This document shows positions 41,425-51,641 of a stretch of 64,000 nt of DNA, one piece after another. How positions within the stretch are numbered: position 1 is the first letter of the stretch; each line of letters opens with the position of its first letter. The stretch is taken from the NCBI RefSeq assembly GCF_003634965.1, contig NZ_RBXP01000011.1:1-64000 (forward strand), in the 5' to 3' direction. The translations under genes were made by a program, and so were the position numbers. The notes under the pieces are model-generated. The model ran no database searches and was not told the origin of the DNA. It worked only from the letters and a program-made list of their open reading frames with translations. The stretch is from Azonexus fungiphilus. GTDB taxonomy: Bacteria > Pseudomonadota > Gammaproteobacteria > Burkholderiales > Rhodocyclaceae.

Positions 41425-42879
41425 ATGATCAAGCACATCATCAACGGCCAGAAGGTCGACAGCAAGGAGACCTTCGAAACGGTCAATCCGGCAACCGGCG
41501 AAGTGATCGACACCGTCGCCAGCGGCGGCGAAGCCGAGGTCAATGCCGCCGTTGCGGCAGCCAAGGCGGCCTTCCCGGGCTGGGCCGCGACGCCGGTCAA
41601 GGAACGCGCCCGCCTGGTGCGCAAGCTGGGCGAGCTGATCGCCGCCAATGTCGAGCCGATTGCCGACATGGAAACCGCCGATACCGGCCAGGTCACCTAT
41701 CAGACCAAGAAGGTGCTGGTGCCGCGTGCCTCCGACAACTTCAACTACTTCGCCGAGCTGATCCAGCACATGCACGGCGAAACCTACGATTCCGACACCG
41801 GCCACCTCAACTACACGCTGTGGCAGCCGGTCGGCGTCTGCGCGCTGATCTCGCCGTGGAACGTGCCGTTCATGACCGCGACCTGGAAGACTGCGCCCTG
41901 CCTGGCCTTCGGCAACACCGCCGTGCTCAAGATGTCCGAGCTGTCGCCGCTGACCGCCAACCGCCTCGGCGAACTGGCGCTCGAAGCCGGCATCCCGCCG
42001 GGCGTCTTCAACGTCGTCCATGGTTTCGGCAACACCGCCGGCGAGCCGCTGGTCGCCCACCCGGACGTGCGTTCGATCTCCTTCACCGGCTCGACCGCGA
42101 CCGGCAACCGCATCGTCAAGTCGGCCGGCCTGAAGAAGTTCTCGATGGAGCTGGGCGGCAAGTCGCCCTTCATCATCTTCGACGACGCCGACTACGAACG
42201 CGCCCTCGACGCCGCCATCTTCATGATCTTCTCGAATAATGGGGAACGGTGCACTGCCGGTTCGCGGATCATCGTCCAGGCCGGCATCTACGACAAGTTC
42301 GTCGCTGATTTCGCCGCCCGCGCCGCCAGGATCAAGGTCGGCGACCCGACCGACATGAGCACCATCATTGGTCCGATGATCTCCAGGGGGCATCAGGAAA
42401 AGGTCAATTACTACATCGAACTGGGCAAGCAGGAAGGCGCCGAAGTCGTCTTCGGCGGCGGTACGCCGGTGGTCGACGACAAGTTCAGGAACGGCTTCTG
42501 GGTCCAGCCGACGGTGTTCGCCGGCGTCGACAACAAGATGCGCATCGCCCAGGAAGAAATCTTCGGGCCGGTGCCTTGCATCATCCGCTTCAAGACCGAA
42601 GAAGAGGCGATCCAGATCGCCAACGACACCATCTACGGCCTCTCGTCCTACCTGTGGACCAACAACACCGGTCGCGCCATCCGTCTGGCCAAAGCCATCG
42701 AGTCCGGCATGACCTTCGTCAACAGCCAGAACGTCCGCGACCTGCGCCAGCCCTTCGGCGGTTCCAAAGCCTCCGGCACCGGCCGCGAAGGCAACCACTA
42801 CAGCTACGAAGTGTTCTGCGAAGCCAAGAACATCGCCGTCTCCTACGGCAGCCATCACATTCCGCGTTGGGGAGTCTAA
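41425..42879 (+). CDS. hpaE: 5-carboxymethyl-2-hydroxymuconate semialdehyde dehydrogenase
   Basis: ATG 41425 gives 484 residues, the usual HpaE length. Aldehyde dehydrogenase motifs are in place: ALISPWNVPFMTATWK, SFTGSTATGN, MELGGKSPFIIFDDADYERA (catalytic Glu) and NNGERCTAGSR (catalytic Cys). The KxxIKHIINGQ-like N-terminus and the end NIAVSYGSHHIPRWGV are characteristic of HpaE. It oxidises the ring-cleavage aldehyde with NAD+. It lies between hpaG2 and hpaD1, two bases from the latter. Confidence 0.95.
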   Translation: MIKHIINGQKVDSKETFETVNPATGEVIDTVASGGEAEVNAAVAAAKAAFPGWAATPVKERARLVRKLGELIAANVEPIADMETADTGQVTYQTKKVLVPRASDNFNYFAELIQHMHGETYDSDTGHLNYTLWQPVGVCALISPWNVPFMTATWKTAPCLAFGNTAVLKMSELSPLTANRLGELALEAGIPPGVFNVVHGFGNTAGEPLVAHPDVRSISFTGSTATGNRIVKSAGLKKFSMELGGKSPFIIFDDADYERALDAAIFMIFSNNGERCTAGSRIIVQAGIYDKFVADFAARAARIKVGDPTDMSTIIGPMISRGHQEKVNYYIELGKQEGAEVVFGGGTPVVDDKFRNGFWVQPTVFAGVDNKMRIAQEEIFGPVPCIIRFKTEEEAIQIANDTIYGLSSYLWTNNTGRAIRLAKAIESGMTFVNSQNVRDLRQPFGGSKASGTGREGNHYSYEVFCEAKNIAVSYGSHHIPRWGV

Positions 42880-42881
42880 TC

Positions 42882-43730
42882 ATGGGCAAACTCGCACTCG
42901 CCGCCAAGATCACGCACGTGCCGTCAATGTACCTGTCGGAACTCGACGGGCCGCACAAGGGCTGCCGCCAGGCCGCCATCGACGGGCACAAGGAGATCGC
43001 CCGTCGCATGCGTGAACTGAACGTCGACACCATCGTCGTCTTCGACACGCACTGGCTGGTCAATTCCGGCTACCACATCAACTGTGCGCCGAGCTGGGAG
43101 GGCATCTACACCTCCAACGAGCTGCCGCACTTCATCAAGAACATGCCCTTTGCCTATGAAGGCAGCCCGGCGCTCGGCCATGCCATCGCCGCGACGGCGA
43201 CCGCCGCCGGCGTGCATACCCGCGCCCACGACGCGACCAGCCTGGCGCTCGAGTACGGCACCCTGGTGCCGATGCGCTACATGAACGAGGACAAGAAGTT
43301 CAAGGTGGTGTCCATCTCGGCGCTGTGTACGGTGCATGACCTGGCCGATTCCATCGAACTGGGCCGCGCCGTGCGCAAGGCAATCGAGGAAAAATTCGAC
43401 GGCACCGTCGCCGTGCTTGCCTCCGGCTCGCTGTCGCACCGCTTCGCCCAGAACGGCACCGCCGACCAGTTCCTGCACAAGGTCTGGGATCCATTCCTGG
43501 AAAGCGTCGACCACCACGTCGTCGAACTGTGGAAGAACGGCGACTGGAAGACCTTCTGCGGCATGTTGCCGGAGTACGCGGTCAAGTGCCACGGCGAAGG
43601 CATGATGCACGACACCGCGATGCTGCTCGGCGTGCTCGGCGCCGAGGACTACCAGGGCAAGGCCGAAGTGGTCACGCCGTATTTCGGTTCGTCCGGCACC
43701 GGCCAGATCAACGTCGTATTCCCCGTCTAA
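42882..43730 (+). CDS. hpaD: 3,4-dihydroxyphenylacetate 2,3-dioxygenase, copy 1
   Basis: 282 residues from ATG 42882; longer frames read through hpaE. The N-terminus GKLALAAKITHVPSMYLSEL and TIVVFDTHWLVNSGYHINC are nearly those I recall for E. coli HpaD. This type III extradiol enzyme (LigB fold) needs His residues in THVPS, DTHWL and LPHF, plus the SGSLSHRF histidine; all are present. It opens the homoprotocatechuate ring to 5-carboxymethyl-2-hydroxymuconate semialdehyde. A diverged second copy follows after 64 bases. This copy matches the classical protein best at its N-terminus and less in the 215-240 region. Confidence 0.93.
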   Translation: MGKLALAAKITHVPSMYLSELDGPHKGCRQAAIDGHKEIARRMRELNVDTIVVFDTHWLVNSGYHINCAPSWEGIYTSNELPHFIKNMPFAYEGSPALGHAIAATATAAGVHTRAHDATSLALEYGTLVPMRYMNEDKKFKVVSISALCTVHDLADSIELGRAVRKAIEEKFDGTVAVLASGSLSHRFAQNGTADQFLHKVWDPFLESVDHHVVELWKNGDWKTFCGMLPEYAVKCHGEGMMHDTAMLLGVLGAEDYQGKAEVVTPYFGSSGTGQINVVFPV

Positions 43731-43794
43731 GAGCGAAAAGCCACGGTCACCCCCCGACAGAGCCTGAAATTCCAACATCAAGGGAGACAAACTC

Positions 43795-44643
43795 ATGGGT
43801 GAAATCGTCATGGCCATCAAGTGCACGCACGTGCCGTCGATGCTGATTTCCGAACAGCCGGGGCCGGCCCACGGCTGCCGCCAGGCCGCCATCGATGCCG
43901 AGCGCGAGCTGGGACGTCGCGCGCTCGAGCTGGGGGTCGATACCTTCGTCGTGTTCGACACGCACTGGCTGGTGAACGCCGGCTATCACATCAACAACAA
44001 CGCGGTGCACAAGGGCAACTACACCAGCCACGAGTTCCCGCACTTCATCCAGGACCTGCCTTACGAGTTCCCGGGCAACCCGGAACTGGGCGACCTGATC
44101 GCCGAGGAAGCCACGGCCATGGGCGTCAAGACGCGCGCGCACCGGGTGCCGTCGCTCGACCTCGAATACGGCACCATCCTGCCGATGCGCTACATGAACC
44201 CGGAAGGCAGGATCAAGGTCGTCTCGATCGCCGGCTGGAGCACCTTCGGCTCGCTGGAAGAGTCGCGCATCCTCGGCGAAGCGCTGGCCAAGGCCGTTGC
44301 CCGCAGCAACAGCAAGGTCGCCATCGTCGCTTCCGGCTCGATGTCGCACCAGATCTGGGAAAACCGCCTGGTCGAGGAGGGGTTCAACACGATCAGCCGC
44401 GAGTTCAACAAGCAGGTCGACCTGCGCGCCCTGCAACTCTGGGAAGAAGGCCAGTGGGCCACCTTCCTGCGCATGCTGCCCGAATACGCCGAGTACTGCA
44501 CCGGCGAAGGCAAGATGCACGACACCGCCATGCTGTTCGGCGCGCTGGGCTGGGACAAGTACGAAGGCAAGGCCGAAATCGTCTGCCCGTATTTCGAAAG
44601 CTCGGGTACCGGCCAGGTCGTGGTCAGCCTGCCGGTTGCCTGA
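43795..44643 (+). CDS. 3,4-dihydroxyphenylacetate 2,3-dioxygenase paralogue, copy 2
   Basis: 282 residues, exactly the length of copy 1, with AGGGAGAC upstream. The shared frame (TKCTHVPSM-like start, FDTHWLVNAGYHIN, FPHFIQDLPYEF, LEYGTILPMRYMN, ASGSMSHQIWENR, GKMHDTAMLFGALGWDKYEGKAE) keeps all catalytic histidines, so both copies should be active. In the region around residue 200 (FNTISREFNKQVDLRALQLW) it looks closer to classical HpaD than copy 1 does, whereas its N-terminus is more diverged. It may form a mixed complex with copy 1 or take another substituted catechol. Confidence 0.88.
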   Translation: MGEIVMAIKCTHVPSMLISEQPGPAHGCRQAAIDAERELGRRALELGVDTFVVFDTHWLVNAGYHINNNAVHKGNYTSHEFPHFIQDLPYEFPGNPELGDLIAEEATAMGVKTRAHRVPSLDLEYGTILPMRYMNPEGRIKVVSIAGWSTFGSLEESRILGEALAKAVARSNSKVAIVASGSMSHQIWENRLVEEGFNTISREFNKQVDLRALQLWEEGQWATFLRMLPEYAEYCTGEGKMHDTAMLFGALGWDKYEGKAEIVCPYFESSGTGQVVVSLPVA

Positions 44644-44662
44644 AACATACGAGGAGCAAGGA

Positions 44663-45055
44663 ATGCCCCACCTGATCTTTGAAATCACCGCCAACCTGGA
44701 TACGCCGGAAAGCGACGTGCCGAGCCTGTTGATGAAGGCCAACCAGGTGCTGATCGACCAGGGCGGGGTGTTCCCGACCGGCGGTATCCGCTCCCGCGCC
44801 ATCTGGCTGCGCGACTACTGTGTCGCCGATGGCGTTGCCGACGACGCTTTCGTCCACGTCACGCTGAAGATCGGCGCCGGTCGCTCGGAAGACGCCAAGA
44901 AGAAGGCCGGCGACGCGCTGTTCGCGATGATCTGCGACCACTTCGCCGCCGTTTACGCCAGACGCACGCTGGCGCTGTCGATGGAAATCGTCGAGTTCAG
45001 CGAGTCCGGCACGTGGAAGCAGAACAACATCCACGCCCGCTACAAGAAAACCTAA
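44663..45055 (+). CDS. hpaF: 5-carboxymethyl-2-hydroxymuconate delta-isomerase
   Basis: 130 residues from ATG 44663 with GAGGAGCAAG upstream. PHLIFEITANLDTP starts with the catalytic Pro1 (after Met removal) of the tautomerase superfamily; FPTGGIRSRAIWLRDYCVADG and FVHVTLKIGAGRS are HpaF/CHMI motifs with the conserved Arg pair. It isomerises 5-carboxymethyl-2-hydroxymuconate to the oxo form used by HpaG. Twenty-one bases to hpaH. Confidence 0.93.
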   Translation: MPHLIFEITANLDTPESDVPSLLMKANQVLIDQGGVFPTGGIRSRAIWLRDYCVADGVADDAFVHVTLKIGAGRSEDAKKKAGDALFAMICDHFAAVYARRTLALSMEIVEFSESGTWKQNNIHARYKKT

Positions 45056-45076
45056 CCCCAGCAAGAGGTAACAACA

Positions 45077-45880
45077 ATGCTCAGCCAGGACATCATCGAA
45101 GCCGCCGCCCGCCGTCTGCACGAGGCCGAAAAGACCCGCCGCCCGGTGCGCCAGATTTCGCTCGATCACCCGGAGATCACCATTCCCGATGCCTATGCGA
45201 TCCAGAAGGCCTGGGTCGGGATGAAGCTGGCCGAGGGCCAGAAGGTCGTCGGCCACAAGATCGGCCTGACTTCGCGCGCCATGCAGATGTCGTCGCAGAT
45301 CGACGAACCCGATTTCGGCACCTTGCTCGACGAGATGGTGTACAAGGATGCAGCCGAGATTCCGGTCGAGCGCTTCATCGACCCGATGGTCGAGGTCGAG
45401 CTTGCCTTCATCCTCAAGGATCGCCTGGAAGGCGACCAGGTCAGCATCTTCGACGTGCTGTCGGCGACCGACTACGTGACGCCGGCGATCGAGATCATCG
45501 ATGCCCGCTGCCACCGCATCGATCCGGAAACGAAGCGGCCGCGCAAGGTCATGGACACCATCTCGGACAATGCCGCCAACGTCGGCATCATCCTCGGCGG
45601 GCGCCCGGTCAAGCCGCTCGATTTCGACCTGCGCTGGGTGTCGGCCTTGCTCTACCGCAACGGCATCATCGAGGAAACCGGCGTTGCCGCTGGCGTGCTC
45701 AACCACCCGGCCAACGGCATTTCCTGGCTGGCGAAGAAGTTCGCGCCGCACGGCGTGGCGCTCGAACCGGGGCAGATCATCCTGGCTGGCTCGTTCACCC
45801 GTCCGGTCAAGGTCGCCAAGGGCGACACCTTCCATGCCGATTATGGCCAGCTGGGCAACATCAGCTGCCGTTTTGTCTGA
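45077..45880 (+). CDS. hpaH: 2-oxo-hept-4-ene-1,7-dioate hydratase
   Basis: 267 residues, same as the E. coli enzyme. [58 protein letters not shown] and [16 protein letters not shown] carry the Mg-binding Glu residues of the FAH-like hydratase family. It adds water to give 4-hydroxy-2-oxo-heptane-1,7-dioate. It is followed 16 bases later by hpaI, the aldolase for that product. Confidence 0.94.
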   Translation: MLSQDIIEAAARRLHEAEKTRRPVRQISLDHPEITIPDAYAIQKAWVGMKLAEGQKVVGHKIGLTSRAMQMSSQIDEPDFGTLLDEMVYKDAAEIPVERFIDPMVEVELAFILKDRLEGDQVSIFDVLSATDYVTPAIEIIDARCHRIDPETKRPRKVMDTISDNAANVGIILGGRPVKPLDFDLRWVSALLYRNGIIEETGVAAGVLNHPANGISWLAKKFAPHGVALEPGQIILAGSFTRPVKVAKGDTFHADYGQLGNISCRFV

Positions 45881-45896
45881 TTTGGAGGCGTCGACC

Positions 45897-46694
45897 GTGA
45901 ACATGCCCCGCAACACCTTCAAGCGCGCGCTCGCCGCCGGCGACACGCAGATCGGCCTGTTCCTCGGCCTGGCCAACGCCTACACCGCCGAGATCGTCGC
46001 CACCACCGGCTTCGACTGGCTGCTGATCGACGGCGAGCACGGTCCGAACGACCTGCGTTCGATCATCGACCAGCTGCAGGCGCTGGCGCCGTACCCGGTC
46101 AAGCCGGTCGTGCGCACCGTCGACCACGACGTCGCCCGCATCAAGCAGCTGCTCGACGGCGGCGCCCAGACGCTGATGGTGCCGATGGTCGAAACCGCCG
46201 CCCAGGCCGAGCAGCTGGTGCGTGCCATGCGCTATCCGCCGCACGGCATCCGCGGTGTCGGTACGGCGATGGCCCGCGCCGCGCGCTGGAACGGCGTCGA
46301 AGGTTACTTTGCGCACGCCGACGAGGAAATGTGCCTGATCGTGCAGATTGAATCGACCACCGGCCTGGCCGGCCTCGACGACATCCTCAAGGTCGAGGGC
46401 GTCGATGCGGTGTTCATCGGCCCGTCCGATCTCGCCGCCTCGATGGGCCATCTCGGCAATCCGGGCCATGCCGAGGTCAAGGCAGCGGTTAACGCCGCAA
46501 TTGGCAGGATTTCCGCCGCCGGCAAGGCGGCCGGCGTGTTCTCGGCCGACCCGGCGGCCGCCGAAGCCTACCGCCAGATCGGCGCCAGCTTCCTGCTGGT
46601 CGGCGTCGATGCCTTGCTGCTGCGCAATTCCGCGGTCGCCCTGGCCGACAAATTCAAGCAGGCGGAATCCGGCAAGACCGGCGCCGCCTACTAA
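45897..46694 (+). CDS. hpaI: 4-hydroxy-2-oxo-heptane-1,7-dioate aldolase
   Basis: 265 residues from GTG 45897, chosen because GGAGG sits 8 bases before it; the ATG at 45903 would be 14 bases away. Class II (metal) aldolase of the HpcH/HpaI family: GLFLGLANAYTAEIVATTGFDWLLIDGEHGPND (catalytic His), MVPMVETAAQAEQLV, IVQIESTTGLAGLDDILKVEGVDAVFIGPSDLAASMG (metal Glu/Asp). It splits the substrate to pyruvate and succinate semialdehyde; the next gene oxidises the latter. Confidence 0.95.
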   Translation: MNMPRNTFKRALAAGDTQIGLFLGLANAYTAEIVATTGFDWLLIDGEHGPNDLRSIIDQLQALAPYPVKPVVRTVDHDVARIKQLLDGGAQTLMVPMVETAAQAEQLVRAMRYPPHGIRGVGTAMARAARWNGVEGYFAHADEEMCLIVQIESTTGLAGLDDILKVEGVDAVFIGPSDLAASMGHLGNPGHAEVKAAVNAAIGRISAAGKAAGVFSADPAAAEAYRQIGASFLLVGVDALLLRNSAVALADKFKQAESGKTGAAY

Positions 46695-46715
46695 AAATCC
46701 ATAGGAGAACAGCTC

Positions 46716-48170
<1,455 letters not shown>

Positions 48171-49382
48171 TTGACCGGCAACCTCGCAACCCTGCCCCGG
48201 GAGGGCCGTCTCGTTCTCCTGCTCGGGGCGCTGGTGGCCTTCGGGCCACTGGCCATCGATCTTTACCTGCCGGCCTTGCCGGCGATCGCAGCGGGGTTGT
48301 CAGCGACGCCGGAAGCCGTGCAGTTGTCGATCACCGTCTTCCTTGCCGGTTTCGCCCTGGGCATGCTGTTCTACGGTCCGATTTCCGATCGTTACGGGCG
48401 GCGGAAGGTGATGCTCACCGGCATTTCCCTGTTCGTCCTGGCCAGCCTGGCCTGCATGCTGGCGACTTCGGCGGAACAGCTGATTGCCGCGCGCTTTATC
48501 CAGGCGCTGGGCGGCGGGGCCGCTTCGGTGCTGGCGCGGGCAGTCCTGCGCGACGTTTACGCCCCGGCCGAGGCGATCCGCAAGCTGTCCTTGATGGCGA
48601 TGGTGACGGCCATCGCGCCCTTGCTGGCCCCCTTGCTGGGTAGCCAGTTGCTGGCCTGTTTCGGCTGGCGCGGTACCTTTGCGGCCATCCTGCTCTGGGG
48701 CTTGTCGAGTTTGCTGATTGTCTGGTTCCGGCTGCCGGAAACCCTGCCACCCGAGCGGCGCGGCGAACTGTCGCTGGGCCGCTCCTTCGCCATCTATGGC
48801 AGTCTGCTCCTCGATCCGGTGGCCATCGGCCTGTTGCTGGCCGGCGGCATGTCCTTCGCGGCGATGTTTGCCTACATCACCGGCAGTCCGTTCTACTTCA
48901 TTGACTTGCACAAGTTCACGCCGCTGGCTTTCAGCCTGCTTTTTGCAGTCAATGCGCTGGGTATTTTCGCCGCCAACTATGTCAACAGTCGCCTGGTCAA
49001 GCGCCAGGGAGCGTCGGTGATGGCTGGTGTCGGTAGCGGTGTCGGCCTGCTCGGCGCGACGCTGCTCTGGGTGGCGAGCGGTGTCGCCGAGGCGGTGCCC
49101 GGGGTCGTCGTCGGCTTGTTCATCGTGGTCAGCATGACCGGACTGCTTGGCGCCAACTGTGTCGGCTTGCTGATGGCCCGCTATCCGAACAACGCCGGTG
49201 CGGCAGCGGCCATGTTCGTGGCCGGCCAGTTCGGGCTGGGGATGCTTTCCAGTGCAACCATCAGCCACCTGGGCGATCAGACGGGACAGACCATGGCGCT
49301 GGTTGTCCTGGCGACATCCGCGCTGTCTTTGGCTGGTTGGTTCCTGTTTCGCTGGTTCGAGATGCGGGGGCGAACTGGCTGA
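48171..49382 (+). CDS. Bcr/CflA-family MFS transporter
   Basis: 403 residues, 12 membrane helices, starting at a TTG directly after the gabD stop. FGPLAIDLYLPALPAIAAGLSATPEAVQLSITVFLAGFALGMLFYGPISDRYGRRKV is the family signature (Bcr/CflA, proton-driven efflux). ARFIQALGGGAASVLARAVLRDVY is the second conserved loop. Because it is fused in transcription to the catabolic operon it may relieve build-up of aromatic acids or import one, but the family is best known for drug efflux. The substrate is unknown. The weak start suggests lower expression than gabD. Confidence 0.85.
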   Translation: MTGNLATLPREGRLVLLLGALVAFGPLAIDLYLPALPAIAAGLSATPEAVQLSITVFLAGFALGMLFYGPISDRYGRRKVMLTGISLFVLASLACMLATSAEQLIAARFIQALGGGAASVLARAVLRDVYAPAEAIRKLSLMAMVTAIAPLLAPLLGSQLLACFGWRGTFAAILLWGLSSLLIVWFRLPETLPPERRGELSLGRSFAIYGSLLLDPVAIGLLLAGGMSFAAMFAYITGSPFYFIDLHKFTPLAFSLLFAVNALGIFAANYVNSRLVKRQGASVMAGVGSGVGLLGATLLWVASGVAEAVPGVVVGLFIVVSMTGLLGANCVGLLMARYPNNAGAAAAMFVAGQFGLGMLSSATISHLGDQTGQTMALVVLATSALSLAGWFLFRWFEMRGRTG

Positions 49383-49406
49383 GCGGGTCTTCCTTTTGGA
49401 GTTGGT

Positions 49407-50450
49407 ATGAACGCGATTTCAAGCCCTGAAGCGGATGCCCTGATGGCCATGGAAACGCGGCACCTGGGATGGCGTGCCGAAAACGCACTGCGCGGTGTCG
49501 ACAATGCCCTGGCCTGCCGGGATGTCGATGAGGCCTCGCTGCGGCTGTCCAGCGTCTATAACACCAACCGCCTGCGTCTGGCCGGTCATGCCAAGGACTT
49601 TCGCATGCGCATGCGGCGCTCGCAGCTCGGTCGGCTGGGACTGGCGACACTGTCGTTTGGTGCCGAGGTCGATATCGACCAGGCCGGTGACCGCCCCTTC
49701 GTTCTGGTGACGACCCAGATCAGCGGCTTTTCCCGGGTCACGACGCCCGACGGCTCGGCGGCAGGTGGGCGCGGCTTTGTTGTCATCGATTCGGCCGGGC
49801 AGCCGGTGAGCAAGCGTTTCAGCGGTGATAGCGAGCGCTGCAACGTGCGTATCGATCAGGCGGTGCTCGACGCCAAATGTGCCGCCTTGCTGGATCGTCC
49901 GCTTGACCGCCCATTGCGCTTTTCGCCGTTCGGCGCCAATGGCGGCCCGGCCCGGCAACGCTGGATCGGCATGCTGCAAATGTTGCTGGGCTATGTTGGT
50001 GGCGCCCAGCAAGCCCTGCTCGAGCCGATCGTCCACAATCTGGAAGAATCGGTTCTCCTCCATCTCCTGCTTGAGCACGAACATACCTACAGCGATGCCT
50101 TGCGTAATCCCTGCCGCGCATTGGCGCCGCGTCATGTCAGGCGGGCGGAGGACTACATTCGCAGCCACGCCCGGCAAGCCCTGACCCTGGAGTCGATTGC
50201 TGCCGCCGTCGGTTGCAGCGTGCGTTCGCTGAGCGAGGGATTTCGTCAGGCGCGCGGCATGACGCCGATGAACTTCCTGCGTCAGGTGCGTCTTGACGGG
50301 GTACGGGCGGATCTCGCGAATGCGCTCCCGGGCAAGGGGGTCTCCGAGTTGGCGCTGGATTGGGGCTTCAATCACCTGGGGCGCTTTGCCACCGAGTATC
50401 GGCGCTGTTTTGGCGAATCGCCGTCGGATACCCGGCGGCGTTGCCGCTGA
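49407..50450 (+). CDS. AraC-family regulator with AraC-binding-like N-terminal domain
   Basis: 347 residues. The N-terminal 200 residues fit the AraC_binding_2 type found in regulators of aromatic catabolism (RMRRSQLGRLGLATLSFGAEVDIDQAGDRPFVLVTTQISG), distinct from HpaA. The C-terminus has two HTH motifs: LTLESIAAAVGCSVRSLSEGFRQARGMTPMNFLRQVRLDG and VSELALDWGFNHLGRFATEYRRCFGESPSDTRRR. A direct repeat of AraC-operator type starts 10 bases after its stop, ahead of the second TRAP binding protein, which is its likely target. Inducer unknown. Confidence 0.88.
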   Translation: MNAISSPEADALMAMETRHLGWRAENALRGVDNALACRDVDEASLRLSSVYNTNRLRLAGHAKDFRMRMRRSQLGRLGLATLSFGAEVDIDQAGDRPFVLVTTQISGFSRVTTPDGSAAGGRGFVVIDSAGQPVSKRFSGDSERCNVRIDQAVLDAKCAALLDRPLDRPLRFSPFGANGGPARQRWIGMLQMLLGYVGGAQQALLEPIVHNLEESVLLHLLLEHEHTYSDALRNPCRALAPRHVRRAEDYIRSHARQALTLESIAAAVGCSVRSLSEGFRQARGMTPMNFLRQVRLDGVRADLANALPGKGVSELALDWGFNHLGRFATEYRRCFGESPSDTRRRCR

Positions 50451-50459
50451 AACAAATTT

Positions 50460-50494
50460 CCGGAAACGGATAGTCGTTGCCGGATACGGATAGT
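50460..50494 (+). promoter_or_regulatory. Direct repeat, probable AraC-type operator before dctP2
   Basis: CCGGAAACGGATAGT at 50460-50474 and CCGGATACGGATAGT at 50480-50494 match at 14 of 15 positions with a 20-base period, two helical turns. Such tandem half-sites are typical for AraC-family activators. It lies between the araC gene and dctP2, 77 bases before the latter's start. Confidence 0.6.
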
Positions 50495-50570
50495 AGCGGG
50501 GGAGGGGGCTCCCTAAGATTTGCCCGTGGGCTTTCGGCCCATCGTGCAAACAATACAACAGGAGACCCCG

Positions 50571-51608
50571 ATGAAAACGCTGAAGATCCGCGGCCAGGTT
50601 CTGGCCGCTCTGGCATTGCTGACCACGCAATCGGCCATGGCACAGGAGGTGACTTTCAAGATTGCCCACTTCCTGCCTGGCGTTGCCGCCACCCAGAAAG
50701 CCGTGCTGCAACCCTGGTGCGATGAAATGGGGCAGCTGTCGAATGGCCGGATCAAGTGCCAGTTCTACCCCTCCATGCAACTTGGCGGTACTCCCGCCCA
50801 GCTTGCCGATCAGGTCAAGAATGGTGTCGCCGACATCGTCTGGACAGCGCCTGGCTACAGCGCCGGCCGTTTCCCCAGGACCGAAGCGCTTGAATTGCCT
50901 GGCGTGTTGCCGTTGGGCGGCTTGAGCGGCGGCCGTGCCGCCTGGGAATTTTACGGACAGCACCTGCAGACCGAATACAAGGACTACAAGGTGCTGGCCA
51001 TGCACGGTGACGGTGGGATGAATATTCATACCGCCAAAAAACCGCTGAATTCAGCGGCTGATTTCAAGGGTATCAAGCTGCGTTCGCCGAACCGCACCAT
51101 TGCCCGCAGCCTGACGGCGCTTGGGGCAACGCCCGTCGCCATGCCGCCGGCCCAGGTCACCGAAGCGATTGCCAAGGGGGTCGTCGACGGTGCCTCGGCG
51201 GTCTGGGAGGTCCTGCTGCCGACCAAGCTCGACGAGGTGACGAAATATCACTTCGAGACCCCGGCGGAGCGTCCGGTGATGGGCGCAACCATCCTGGTGG
51301 TGTTGATGAACAAGCAGAAATACGAGTCCCTGCCAGCCGACCTCAAGGCCATTGTCGACAAGACCTCCGGCCTGCCGCTGGTCGAGCGCTACGGCAAGGT
51401 CTGGGATGAAGCCGCGGTTGCCGCACGCAACAAGGTCAAGGCGGCGGGGCATGTGGTGACGGTGGTTTCCGGCAGCAACTACGATGCCATCCTGAAACAG
51501 CTCGAAGTGGTCGAGAAGGAATGGCTGGCCGATGCCAAAAGCAAAAACATCGATGGTGAAGCGCTACTTGCGGCTGCCCGTGAAGCTGCCCGCAAGCAGT
51601 CACGTTGA
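50571..51608 (+). CDS. Second TRAP substrate-binding protein (orphan DctP paralogue)
   Basis: 345 residues from ATG 50571 with AGGAG upstream; signal peptide to QSAMA, mature start QEVTFKIAHF as in the first DctP. Long shared runs (VLQPWCDEMG, RIKCQFYP, MQLGGTPAQLADQVKNGVAD, AMPPAQVTEAIAKGVVDG, LMNKQKYESLPADLKAIVDK) show recent duplication. The middle part that lines the pocket differs (LPGVLPLGGLSGGRAAWEFY against LPFMVKDASSSSKALWKYY), so another ligand is likely. No dctQM genes are beside it; it probably feeds the membrane subunits at 38117-39984. Confidence 0.9.
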   Translation: MKTLKIRGQVLAALALLTTQSAMAQEVTFKIAHFLPGVAATQKAVLQPWCDEMGQLSNGRIKCQFYPSMQLGGTPAQLADQVKNGVADIVWTAPGYSAGRFPRTEALELPGVLPLGGLSGGRAAWEFYGQHLQTEYKDYKVLAMHGDGGMNIHTAKKPLNSAADFKGIKLRSPNRTIARSLTALGATPVAMPPAQVTEAIAKGVVDGASAVWEVLLPTKLDEVTKYHFETPAERPVMGATILVVLMNKQKYESLPADLKAIVDKTSGLPLVERYGKVWDEAAVAARNKVKAAGHVVTVVSGSNYDAILKQLEVVEKEWLADAKSKNIDGEALLAAAREAARKQSR

Positions 51609-51641
51609 TCTCCGGGTATCCGGATTTACAGGAATAAGCCA

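Noticed and set aside
45888-45899. GTCGACCGTGA before hpaI as another member of the palindrome family
   Set aside because: Only one arm is present (left side is AGGC), so it does not form the palindrome; it probably reflects the GTG start and local sequence.
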